Part shown: in pieces, positions 1-8,300 of the stretch
Layout of the letters: every line of letters starts with the position of its first letter
Numbering within the stretch: position 1 is the stretch's first letter
NCBI RefSeq assembly: GCF_014217565.1
Contig: NZ_CP043661.1
Coordinates: forward strand, 7,254,001-7,318,000
Reading direction: 5' to 3'
From: Kribbella qitaiheensis
GTDB lineage: Bacteria; Actinomycetota; Actinomycetes; Propionibacteriales; Kribbellaceae
DNA length: 64,000 bases
Program-made: the position numbers and the translations under genes
The notes under the pieces: model-generated
What the model was told of the DNA's origin: nothing
What the model saw: the letters and a program-made list of their open reading frames with translations, nothing else
Databases searched by the model: none

Positions 1-1
1 T

Positions 2-85
2 GTCCGCCGCTGGCTCGCGGGTGAACCACTGCTCAACGTGGTGGACAAGCAGCTCGGCGACATCCCTGGAGGAATGGCCATGTGA
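2..85 (+). CDS. C-terminal end of a probable D-2-hydroxyacid dehydrogenase (partial)
   Basis: Only the last 27 codons lie in the window; the gene enters from the left edge and stops at the TGA at 83-85. The readable tail (VRRWLAGEPLLNVVD) resembles the closing segment of NAD-dependent D-isomer-specific 2-hydroxyacid dehydrogenases, which commonly end in an 'N(V)RRYLAGEPL.NVVD' stretch. No catalytic or Rossmann residues are visible, so the call rests on the tail alone. The ~200 nt that follow (86-291) contain no gene I can support, although a GTG-started frame at 82 overlaps this stop. Confidence 0.45.
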   Translation, partial: VRRWLAGEPLLNVVDKQLGDIPGGMAM

Positions 86-291
86 CTGAGGTGGATCCCG
101 GGCTCGCGGATTCGCTGGAAGCGTTCAACGTGTTGTGGTTCTCGGGCGCCGCGGCATGCGGACGCGCTCGTACTGCGGGTCGGCCAGACGTGTCAGGCCG
201 CGACGACTGGCGTCTCCGTCGACCTTCGTGGGGAGCGCGACAGGCAGGTTCATCACCGTCACGCGGCACAGGTGCGGGGGCCATCACCTAG

Positions 292-1230
292 CTACAGGCC
301 TTCGCGGAAGCCCGTGCGCCAGCTGGAGTAGCCGGGTTCCCAGTCGAAGGTGTGCTTGGCGAGGGAGTTGTCGGCGCCGCGGATCTCGGTGAAGGCCCCG
401 ACTCCGACGTCGCCGACCGCGAGCCGCGCCAGCCAGACCGGCAGGTGGCGGGGCGGCTTGGCGCCGAGGATCCGGGCGAACTCGGGCAGCCAGACCGACG
501 CGGCGGCAGGGTCGTCGTCGGCGATCTGGTAGATGCCGGTCGCAGTACCTTCGATCGCCTTCACGGTGGCGTCGGCCGCGTCGTCGTAGTGGATGAACGA
601 CCAGACCCCGGCTCCGTTGCCGACCATCGGGAGCTTGCGCCGGCGGATCATCTCCACCATCGAGCCGCCGGCGCCGATGTCGCCGGTCGGGCCGTAGAAG
701 CTGGCATACCGCAGTACGACGCCTTCGATGCCTTCCACGCTGGTGACGCGCGACTCCAGGTAGCGCAGGGCGGCCATCGTCTGCTGGGCCGCCGCGACCG
801 GGGTCTCCTCGAGCGGTGTGTCCTCGGTCTTCGTCGCGGAACCACCGTGCTGGAGGTTCCAGCCGGCGTACCCCTGGAACACCACCCGCCGTACGCCGGT
901 CGCCTGGGCCGCGGCGAGCAGGTAGTCCGTGCCCTTGGTGCGCAGCTCGTTCGTCGTCGCGAAGCTCTGGTCGAACTTCTTGAAGTTGATGCCGCCCCTG
1001 AGTGCGGTCATCTGGTGGACCACCACCTCGGGCTCGGTCGAAGTGACGGCGGCCTTGACCGCCTCGGCGTCGAGCCCGTTCGCGATCACCACCCCCGCCC
1101 CGTGCGCCCGGACCGCGGCCGCACTCGACTCCGACCGGATCAACCCGGTCACCTCATGCCCGGCGGCCACCAGTTTCGGCACCAGTGACTGCCCGAGCCC
1201 GCCCGTCGCACCCGCAACCAGAATCTTCAT
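292..1230 (-). CDS. Extended-SDR NAD(P)-dependent epimerase/dehydratase-like protein
   Basis: 312 aa. The N-terminus (MKILVAGATGGLGQ) holds the Rossmann glycine motif GATGGLG at residues 7-13, so a NAD(P)-binding fold is clear. Its length fits the extended/atypical SDR group that includes nucleoside-diphosphate-sugar epimerase-like and NmrA-like proteins. I do not find a YxxxK catalytic pair in the usual place (the region reads FQGYAGWNL near residue 120), so the protein may be an atypical SDR or a redox sensor. Substrate unknown. It is divergent from the TetR gene, with 136 bp between the start codons. A GTGACTG copy at 1288-1294 resembles half of the TetR operator, so co-regulation with the TetR/MDR pair is possible but not shown. 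Confidence 0.75.
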   Translation of the reverse strand: MKILVAGATGGLGQSLVPKLVAAGHEVTGLIRSESSAAAVRAHGAGVVIANGLDAEAVKAAVTSTEPEVVVHQMTALRGGINFKKFDQSFATTNELRTKGTDYLLAAAQATGVRRVVFQGYAGWNLQHGGSATKTEDTPLEETPVAAAQQTMAALRYLESRVTSVEGIEGVVLRYASFYGPTGDIGAGGSMVEMIRRRKLPMVGNGAGVWSFIHYDDAADATVKAIEGTATGIYQIADDDPAAASVWLPEFARILGAKPPRHLPVWLARLAVGDVGVGAFTEIRGADNSLAKHTFDWEPGYSSWRTGFREGL

Positions 1231-1329
1231 CTCTCTCGTCCTCCATCTCGGTGTCTACGACCCAGGGACACGTCGATCGGCGGCTTTGTGACTGTGACCC
1301 GCATCACTGAGGATCGCAAGGCAGCTCAG

Positions 1330-1366
1330 TTGACAGCGGTGCACTTGTGACTGTTCAATCAGTTAC
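1330..1366 (+). promoter_or_regulatory. Promoter and operator of the TetR gene, abutting its start codon
   Basis: TTGACA (1330-1335), an 18-bp spacer and TTCAAT (1354-1359) form a plausible sigma70 promoter whose start point falls on the ATG at 1367, predicting a leaderless mRNA. The imperfect palindrome GTGACTGTTCAATCAGTTAC (1347-1366) covers the -10 and ends at the base before the ATG. It matches the perfect palindrome at 2003-2022 at 17 of 20 positions, as expected for autorepression. Confidence 0.7.
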
Positions 1367-1948
1367 ATGTCACCCCGAACCAGTCGCCCAACCGCTTCCC
1401 GGTCCAACGCCGAGGATCAGCGGGCGAACATCGTCGCCAAAGCGGTGGCTGCCTTCGCCCGGGCCGGCTATCACGCGACACCGGTCGCGGAGGTCGCCAA
1501 GGCAGCCGGGGTGTCGCCGGCGTACGTGTTCAGCCTCTTCGCCGGCAAGGTCGGACTCTTCGCCGCGACGGTCGACCGCTGCTATGAGCAGGTCGCGGAC
1601 ACGCTGGTCGCCGGGGGAGAGGCGGCAGGCCCGTTCGCCAAGCCGGACGAGGTGCTCGCCGCGATGACCGCCGCGTACGTCGAGCTGATCCGCGACCGGG
1701 ATCTGATCATGTTGCAGGTGCACGCTCAGAGTGCCTGCGACGTGCCCGAGATCCGGGCGGCCGTGCATCGCGGTGTCGCGCGGGTGGTGCGTGCCGTCTC
1801 GACCGTCTCCCGGGCGGACTCGGCCGCGGTCCAGCAGTTCCTGGCCTACGGGCAGTTGTGCCATCTGATCGTCCAGGCCGACCTGGGAGCCGTCGACGAG
1901 GACTGGGCCCACGTCGTCAGCGACGGCATCAGCCACCACCCGGGATAA
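1367..1948 (+). CDS. TetR-family transcriptional regulator
   Basis: 193 aa, the usual TetR length. The N-terminal helix-turn-helix is clear (residues ~18-60, including AFARAGYHATPVAEVAKAAG and VSPAYVFSLF). The C-terminal ligand-binding half is generic; it contains the 'VYELIRDRDLIMLQVHAQSACDVPEIRAAV'-type region common in regulators of xenobiotic or redox genes. The start is the ATG next to the operator, consistent with leaderless translation; no Shine-Dalgarno is present. The gene lies just upstream of the MDR oxidoreductase, is separated from it by an intrinsic terminator, and shares its operator sequence. Likely role (inference): repressor of itself and of the oxidoreductase in response to a small molecule. 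Confidence 0.9.
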   Translation: MSPRTSRPTASRSNAEDQRANIVAKAVAAFARAGYHATPVAEVAKAAGVSPAYVFSLFAGKVGLFAATVDRCYEQVADTLVAGGEAAGPFAKPDEVLAAMTAAYVELIRDRDLIMLQVHAQSACDVPEIRAAVHRGVARVVRAVSTVSRADSAAVQQFLAYGQLCHLIVQADLGAVDEDWAHVVSDGISHHPG

Positions 1949-1962
1949 GTAAGCCTTCCAGT

Positions 1963-1991
1963 GGCGCCGTCACGCCGACGGCGCCTTTTTT
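1963..1991 (+). terminator. Intrinsic terminator after the TetR gene
   Basis: Perfect 9-bp stem GGCGCCGTC / GACGGCGCC (1963-1971 and 1977-1985) with loop ACGCC, followed by six T. It lies just downstream of the TetR stop and just upstream of the operator for the next gene, so the two genes have separate transcripts. Confidence 0.9.
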
Positions 1992-2002
1992 CGGATCAAG
2001 AC

Positions 2003-2022
2003 GTGACTGATCAGTCAGTCAC
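2003..2022 (+). promoter_or_regulatory. TetR operator upstream of the oxidoreductase gene
   Basis: GTGACTGATCAGTCAGTCAC: arms GTGACTGA and TCAGTCAC are exact inverted repeats around TCAG. It recurs with three mismatches at 1347-1366 in front of the TetR gene. It is followed by a good ribosome binding site (GCGAGGAG, about 2027-2034) and the ATG at 2040. Confidence 0.8.
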
Positions 2023-2039
2023 AAGAGCGAGGAGAAATC

Positions 2040-3071
2040 ATGAACGCAGTCCAGGCCACAAGAGTTGTTCTGCCCGGGTTGGTCGAGCCGGACGGGCTGC
2101 TGATCGAGACCGCTGAGGTCGCCGCGCCTCAGCCCGGGCAGCTACTGGTAGCAGTGGAGGCGACCGGCATCTCGTACGCCGAGCAGGCGATGCGCAGAGG
2201 CCGGTACTTCGGTCAGCCGGCGTTCCCGTTCGTTCCTGGCTACGACCTGGTCGGCACTGTACTGCGGGCCGGCGCCGCGGATGACGCCTCGCTGGTTGGG
2301 CAACGGGTCGCGACCATGACGAAGACGGGCGGCTGGGCCTCCCATGTCCTGGTCGAGGCGCGCGACAGCATCGTCGTACCGGCCGAGCTCGACCCGGCCG
2401 AGGCCGAAACAGTCGTCGTCAACGGAGTGACGGCGTGGCAGATGCTGCATCGGTCCGCCCGGGTCCGGGCAGGTCAGACGATCCTGCTGCACGGGGCGAG
2501 CGGTGGAGTGGGCGGAATCCTCATCCAGCTGGCGCAGCGGGCGGGAGTCCGGGTGATCGGTGGTGCGTCACCGCGACACCATGACGCGCTCAGGACGATC
2601 GGTGTCGAGCCGGTCGACTACAACGACCCGAACCTCGCCGACCGCGTGCGGGAGTTGGCGCCGGGTGGAGTGGACGCGGTGTTCGACAACGTCGGTGGTC
2701 CGATGACGCGAGTGTCGTTCGGGCTGCTCGCGCCAGGCGGCACCTTGGTGGGCTACGCGATCATCGCCGGCGTGAGCGGCTCCGGTGGGCTGGTGCTGCC
2801 CTTCGCGAAGGCGCTCGGTCAGGTGCTGCTGTACAACCTGCTTCCGAACGGGCGGCGCGCCACCTTCTACGACCTCTGGGCCGGGCACAAGCTGCGCCCG
2901 GCCCGTTTCCGCAAACACCTCGAGGAGGACCTCGGGGCGGTGTTCGAACTGCTGGCGGACGGCACGCTGAAGGCCAACGTCGCCGCCCGCTTCCCGCTGG
3001 ACGAAGCGGCCGCCGCGCTTGCGCTGGCGGAGTCCCATACCGTTTCCGGCAAGATCATCCTGTTGCCTTGA
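2040..3071 (+). CDS. MDR-superfamily NADPH:quinone oxidoreductase / zinc-independent alcohol dehydrogenase
   Basis: 343 aa. GroES-like N-terminal domain (residues ~1-130, with FPFVPGYDLVGTV) and a Rossmann domain with the MDR nucleotide motif GASGGVGG near residue 155. It lacks the zinc-ligand pattern of classical alcohol dehydrogenases (no GHE motif), which points to the quinone oxidoreductase branch. Expected reaction: NAD(P)H-dependent reduction of quinones or enones. The ATG has a GAGGAG ribosome binding site. The upstream palindrome at 2003-2022 indicates repression by the adjacent TetR protein. It converges with the serine hydrolase, with only 12 bp between stops. Confidence 0.88.
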   Translation: MNAVQATRVVLPGLVEPDGLLIETAEVAAPQPGQLLVAVEATGISYAEQAMRRGRYFGQPAFPFVPGYDLVGTVLRAGAADDASLVGQRVATMTKTGGWASHVLVEARDSIVVPAELDPAEAETVVVNGVTAWQMLHRSARVRAGQTILLHGASGGVGGILIQLAQRAGVRVIGGASPRHHDALRTIGVEPVDYNDPNLADRVRELAPGGVDAVFDNVGGPMTRVSFGLLAPGGTLVGYAIIAGVSGSGGLVLPFAKALGQVLLYNLLPNGRRATFYDLWAGHKLRPARFRKHLEEDLGAVFELLADGTLKANVAARFPLDEAAAALALAESHTVSGKIILLP

Positions 3072-3083
3072 GCGACAGTGTGG

Positions 3084-4475
3084 TCAGGTGGAGCGCAGGG
3101 TGTAGGTCGCGGGGCCGAAGCCGACGTTGTTGAGGCCGTCGATCACCAACGCGTCGTCGTCCGTGCGGCAGGTCATCGTCACCGCGAACGGCGTCTCCAG
3201 GTAGCGGAAAGTCGCCACGAACGCGTCGCCGTCGGCGTACGCGCTGGTCACCATCCGCGCCGGCGGATCGGTCAGCTCGTCGGTCGACTCACGCCAGTCG
3301 CCGGGTGCGCAGACGATGTCCTGGGACTTCTCGACGGCGGTCTCCCACAGCCCGGCCGTGGTCGAGAAAGTGAACGTTCCGGTGCCGTCCGCGTCGAGCC
3401 GGGCCGAGACCAACATCGCCTGGTTTGGCTCGAAGCGGTAGGTCCGGCCGTTGCCGGTCGGCACAGCACCCTTCGGCGGCAAGATCTGCAATCGCGTCGG
3501 TCGCTGTGTCCCGTCACCGGTGGCCCCTTCGAAGACCGGCAGGAGGTGCTCCCAGACGATGTCCAAGGTGGCCTGCATGTCGGCGGAGGCGCTGGTGATG
3601 ACCAGGGTCGCGTCCTGTTCGGGGAAGACCAGGCAGTACTGACCGAACGCTCCGTCCGCGCGATACGCCCCGTGCCGCGCTCGCCAGAACTGCAGGCCGT
3701 AGCCCCGCTTCCAGTCCGGGTTGTCCTGGTTGTCGTTCGGCACCTGCTTGCTGGTGGCCGCGTCGACCCACTCGGCCGGGATCAACTGCTTCCCGTCCCA
3801 TTCGCCGCGCTGCAGCAGCAACTGCCCGAACTTCGCCAGTGACTCGGTGTTGAGATTCAGCCCCCAGCCGCCGGTCGTGATCCCCTCCCGCGACGAGTCC
3901 CAGGTCGCCTCGGTCGCGCCGAGTGGCTCGAACAGCCGCGGCCGGAGATAGTCCAGCAGTGTCTCGCCGGTCACCTTCTGCAGGATCGCCGACAGCAGGT
4001 AGGTCGCGCCGCTGTTGTAGACGAACAGCGTCCCAGGCTCGACCTCGACCTCGAGCCCGAGGAAGATCCCGACCATCCGGCGGTCCCGGGTCAGCCGCTC
4101 GACGGTGTCCTCCGAATGCCCGGTGGTCATCGTCAGCAGATGCCGGACCTTCATCGCGGCCAGGTTGTCGCTGATCTTCTCCGGCAACTCGTCGGAGCCG
4201 AAGAACGAGATCACCTGGTCGTCCAGCGAGAGCTGCCCGGCCCCGATGAGCAGCCCGATCGCCATCGAGGTGAAGCTCTTCGACACCGAGAACAGCATGT
4301 GCCGATCGGTCAGCCGGTACGGCGCCCACTCTTCTGCCAGCACTATCTGCCCGTGCCGAACCAGGACCATTGTCTGGATCTCCTGCTCCGAGGCATCCAG
4401 CGCGGCGACGAACGAGTCCAGCGCGTCGGCTGACAGACTCTGTGCTTCTGGCGTACTCCGTGGAAGGCTGCTCAT
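3084..4475 (-). CDS. Class C beta-lactamase-family serine hydrolase
   Basis: 463 aa, no signal peptide seen, so probably cytosolic. The SxxK nucleophile motif is SVSK (residues 63-66, inside MLFSVSKSFTS) and the second catalytic motif is YNS (153-155, VYNSGATYLL). This is the penicillin-binding-protein/EstB/AmpC fold used by esterases, D-aminopeptidases and beta-lactamases. The C-terminal ~130 residues form an extra domain that likely shapes substrate choice. True beta-lactamase activity cannot be inferred from these motifs. It is divergent from the DAG-kinase-like gene, with 35 bp between starts, so the promoters must overlap. Confidence 0.87.
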   Translation of the reverse strand: MSSLPRSTPEAQSLSADALDSFVAALDASEQEIQTMVLVRHGQIVLAEEWAPYRLTDRHMLFSVSKSFTSMAIGLLIGAGQLSLDDQVISFFGSDELPEKISDNLAAMKVRHLLTMTTGHSEDTVERLTRDRRMVGIFLGLEVEVEPGTLFVYNSGATYLLSAILQKVTGETLLDYLRPRLFEPLGATEATWDSSREGITTGGWGLNLNTESLAKFGQLLLQRGEWDGKQLIPAEWVDAATSKQVPNDNQDNPDWKRGYGLQFWRARHGAYRADGAFGQYCLVFPEQDATLVITSASADMQATLDIVWEHLLPVFEGATGDGTQRPTRLQILPPKGAVPTGNGRTYRFEPNQAMLVSARLDADGTGTFTFSTTAGLWETAVEKSQDIVCAPGDWRESTDELTDPPARMVTSAYADGDAFVATFRYLETPFAVTMTCRTDDDALVIDGLNNVGFGPATYTLRST

Positions 4476-4510
4476 TCCTCAGACGTTATCTCCCGGGACG
4501 GACAACTCTC

Positions 4511-5395
4511 TTGCGAGCCGCTGTAATCCTCAATCCGGTCAAAGTGCCGGAAGACTTCCAATCGATCGTCGACGTGGCACTCACCAAACACGACTTCACG
4601 AACACCCTCTGGCTGGAGACCGCCGAAGACGATCCGGGCATCTCGATGGCCAAGCGGGCGATCGAGGAGACGGTCGACCTGGTCGTGGTCGCCGGCGGGG
4701 ACGGTACGGTCCGGGTGGTCTGCGCCGAGCTGGCCGGTACTGCGATCCCGATCGCGGTGCTCCCCGTCGGGACCGGCAACCTGCTCGCGCGCAACCTGGA
4801 CATCTCGCTGGATCTGGAGATCGCGCTCGTCGAGGTACTGGGTGGAACCGAGCGCCGCATCGACAGCGTTCAGGTCGAGGGCGACGAGCTCGGGACCGAC
4901 CGCTTCGTGGTGATGGCAGGCCTCGGCCTCGACGCCGCGATCATCGCGGACGCCCCCGACGAGCTGAAGAAACGCGTCGGCTGGGCGGCGTACATCGTCT
5001 CGACCCTGAAGAACCTCAACCACCCGTTCGTCACCGTCGAGATCACCATCGACGACCGTCGGCCCTTCACCCGCCGCGCCCGCACCGCTGTCATCGGCAA
5101 CGTCGGCACCCTGCAGGCGAACATCCCGCTCCTCCCGGATGCCCGCCCCGACGACGACCTGATCGACCTGGTCGTCCTCGCCCCCCGCCGCCTGACTCAC
5201 TGGCCCCGCTTGGTGCTGAGCCTGGTCGCGAAATCCGTCCAGGAGGGCCGCCACATCGAACGCTTCACCGGCCGGACCATCCGGCTCCGTACTCCGACCC
5301 CGGTCCGCCGCCAACTTGACGGCGACGAGATCCCCGAAGGCACCACCCTTACCGCTTCGGTAGACCCCGCCGCCCTCGTCGTCCGCGTCCCCTAG
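4511..5395 (+). CDS. Diacylglycerol kinase catalytic-domain protein (YegS/BmrU-like lipid kinase)
   Basis: About 294 aa if started at TTG 4511 (reads LRAAVILNPVK, the standard opening of this family, where the NP motif sits at residues 8-9). Longer frames reaching 4370 run antisense through the neighbouring hydrolase and are unlikely. The nucleotide-binding motif GGDGTVR (near residue 62) and the LPVGTGNLLARNL segment are hallmark DAGK_cat features. Expected activity: ATP-dependent phosphorylation of a membrane lipid such as diacylglycerol. The TTG start and weak ribosome binding site (GGGACGGA) suggest modest translation. The stop overlaps the stop of the convergent amylopullulanase gene by 4 bp. 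Confidence 0.87.
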   Translation: MRAAVILNPVKVPEDFQSIVDVALTKHDFTNTLWLETAEDDPGISMAKRAIEETVDLVVVAGGDGTVRVVCAELAGTAIPIAVLPVGTGNLLARNLDISLDLEIALVEVLGGTERRIDSVQVEGDELGTDRFVVMAGLGLDAAIIADAPDELKKRVGWAAYIVSTLKNLNHPFVTVEITIDDRRPFTRRARTAVIGNVGTLQANIPLLPDARPDDDLIDLVVLAPRRLTHWPRLVLSLVAKSVQEGRHIERFTGRTIRLRTPTPVRRQLDGDEIPEGTTLTASVDPAALVVRVP

Positions 5396-8300
5396 TGCTG
5401 GAGTAGTACTGCGACGGTGCGGGCGGGGACTGTCGCTGTTCCGGTGGATGAAGCCCACGTGGTTTGTTTGACGATCGGGTCGGAGCCGCTCGCCTGTACG
5501 GGGGAGAGGGTGAGCGGTTGCCCGGCGAGCGCCGTGATCTGTTGGGTGACGGGTGAGCTGGTCGTGTTGAAGACGATGAGGGCACCCTTGAGTGACGGGT
5601 CGACGTTGGAGCCGATGGTGTCGTCGATGCGCAGGGTGACCACGCCGGGCTTGGCCGACGGTGTGCCGCTGAGGGGGAAGGTGACCTTCTGGTTGATGAG
5701 GGTCGCCGAGCCCAGACGGAACAAGGGCGTCGAGAAGCGGAGCTTCAGGAGGTCGGCGGCGGCAGCGGACGCCGTGGCGACGTCAGCGGCCGACGGCTTC
5801 AGGGCCGGGTTGGCCAGCAGCGGCTTCATGAAAGGCCACTTGGCTTCGTTGTCCGCCTTGAGGGGCAGGCCGTGGCCGAAGCCGTTGTCGGCGCCGGTCC
5901 AGTCGAGGGGGTTGAACCAGTCACCGGAGTTGTAGGAGTTGCGGTCGAGGGACTTGCTGCGGAGCAGGTCCGCGCCGGCGTGCCAGAAGGACGGCGTCTG
6001 GGCAAGTGCGGTCGTTGCCAGGGACAGCGTGTTCATCCGGACCCGGTCGGCCATCGGCAAGGAAGCGGGCAGCTTGTAGGTGAGCGAGTCCCACAAAGTT
6101 TCGTTGTCGTGGGCATCGACGTAGCTGATCACCTCGTCCGGCTGATCGGCGTACCCGGCGGGGGAGCCGTTGTAGTCGACCCCATCACCCCGTACGACGG
6201 CGCCGCCGTCCGCCGAGTTGAACGTGAACGAGCGAAGGTTGCCCGCGAGTCCGAGCTGGACCAGGTCGGTGTCGTGAGCGAGCCGCTTGGCCTGCTCGGC
6301 GGGAGTTCCGTTGATCGCGGCGCCATTCGGGTCGCTGGCTGCGCCGGAGCCGAAGCCCTGGACCCGCGGGTCGTCGTCGAACGGACCGCCACCGCGAACC
6401 GCGTCGCGCATCCGGTCCGAGAACGTCCCGATCCCGGTGCCGCCGAGGTTGCCCTGCGTGGCCTGGACGAAGAGCGCGTTGTTCGCGACCTCACCGAAGT
6501 TCCAGCCCTCGCCGTACAGGTAGATCTTCTTGCCGTCCACGCCGTCGTGGGCCAGTGTCAGCTTGTCCAGAGCGGAACGCACCTTGAGCATGTTCGCCTT
6601 GCTGTGGTGCCCCATCAGGTCGTACCGGAACCCGTCGACGCGATAGTTCTTCGCCGACGAGACGGTCGAGTCGACCATGATCTTCTCGGCCATCGTGTGC
6701 TCGGTGGCGACGTTGCTGCAGCAGGTCGAGTTCTCGACCCCGCCGACAGCGTTCAGCCGCTGGTAGTAGCCGGGGACAACCTTGTCGAGAATCGAAGTCG
6801 GCGCCTGACCATTGGCAGGGGTGTGGTTGTAGACCTGATCCAGTACTACGCGCAGACCCGACTTGTGCAGCCCGCCGACCATCGTGCGGAACTCCGCCAC
6901 GCGAGCCAGCCCATCCCGCGCGGCCGCTGTCGCATAGGAGCCCTCCGGCGCGAGCCAGTGGTACGGGTCGTATCCCCAGTTGAAGCCGTCGGTCGCGGCG
7001 ACCGCACCCACACAAGCCTGCTGCTCCTCAGAATCCGGTGCATAAGACTTGAGATCACACGCGGGATCCGAGTGAGCGCTCTCCGGGATGCTCGCGATGT
7101 CGAAGGTCGGCAGCAGGTGCACCGTGTTCAGCCCGGCCGCGGCCATCGCTCGCAGGTGCTTCGTGCCGTTGCCCTCGTCCGCGAAGGCGAGATAGGTCCC
7201 GCGGTGCGCGGCCGGCACGGTCGAGTCGCTGATCGAGAAGTCCCGCACATGCAGCTCGTAGATCGTCGAGTCCACACCGCGAGCGAGCTTCGGCGACGGA
7301 GTACCGGCCCAGAGAGCGGGCTTCCCGGCTGAGCTGTCGAGATCCACCGCGACGGAGTACGTCGAGTCGGTGGTGAGCGCAACGGAGTACGGATCGGTGA
7401 CGACGTTCGTCTCCACCTTGCCGGTGCTCGGCGCGAAGACCGTCACCTCGAAACGGTAGAGAGCGTTTGCCCATGACCTCCTGCCTTCCACGGACCAGGA
7501 GCCGTCCGAGTTGGCCTTCATGGCGACGTGCGAAGAGCCGACGAGCAGTACGACGTTCTGCGCGGTCGGCGCCCACAGCGTGAACCGCGGCACCCCACCA
7601 CGCCAGGTCACGCCGTACGAGCGCCCTGCGGCCGAGCCATACACGTCGTCCAGCACACCAGGGATCTGTACGCCGGTCGCATCCAGCAATCGCCCGGAAT
7701 CGTCGTACTGCGCCAAGCCGAGCTGCCCCTTCAGCATCTTCCCGGCATCAGCATGATCCAACCGAAGCGCCGTGTAACCGGCCAGCCGGGGGAACTTCGC
7801 CAGCACAGCAGCCGGAAGCCCCGCCGGATCCACGCGGAGCCCGGCCGACGTACCACCGATGTCGTCCGCGTCCACAGCCAGCGAACCCGTCAGCGACGAA
7901 TGCAGGCGCCAGCGAGACCGCTCGGGATGAGCCACAGCCGGTACTGCGACCAGGTCGCGCCCGACCCAGTACGCCTTGGCCTGCTTGAGGTCGGGCTGTG
8001 CACCCGGCTTGGCCGTGGTCACCGTCAGCACGTGTGACGCCAGCACGTACGAGAAGGTGACGACCAGCCCGTCGCCCGGAACCGTGATCGGGATGTTGGC
8101 GCCGTCCTTGACGCCGCCCGCTCCGTAGTTCTCGTCGAAGGACAGGTTGTGCGCGACCTTCGCCTCATAGCTGCCCGCTCCGATCTCCGTCGTCGACCAG
8201 GTGTAGGTACCGTCCCCATCCTGGTCGGTCAGCCAGGGCCGCATGCAGTCCGGTGTCCAGTCGGCGGGACAACCCAGCTCGGACTGGAACGAGCCCGGCA

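Noticed and set aside
82..291. 69-codon GTG frame overlapping the left-edge gene stop
   Set aside because: Its first ~15 residues look plausible, but the rest turns Arg/Ser-rich and matches no family; other frames are equally unconvincing. Possibly a broken gene, not supportable as CDS.
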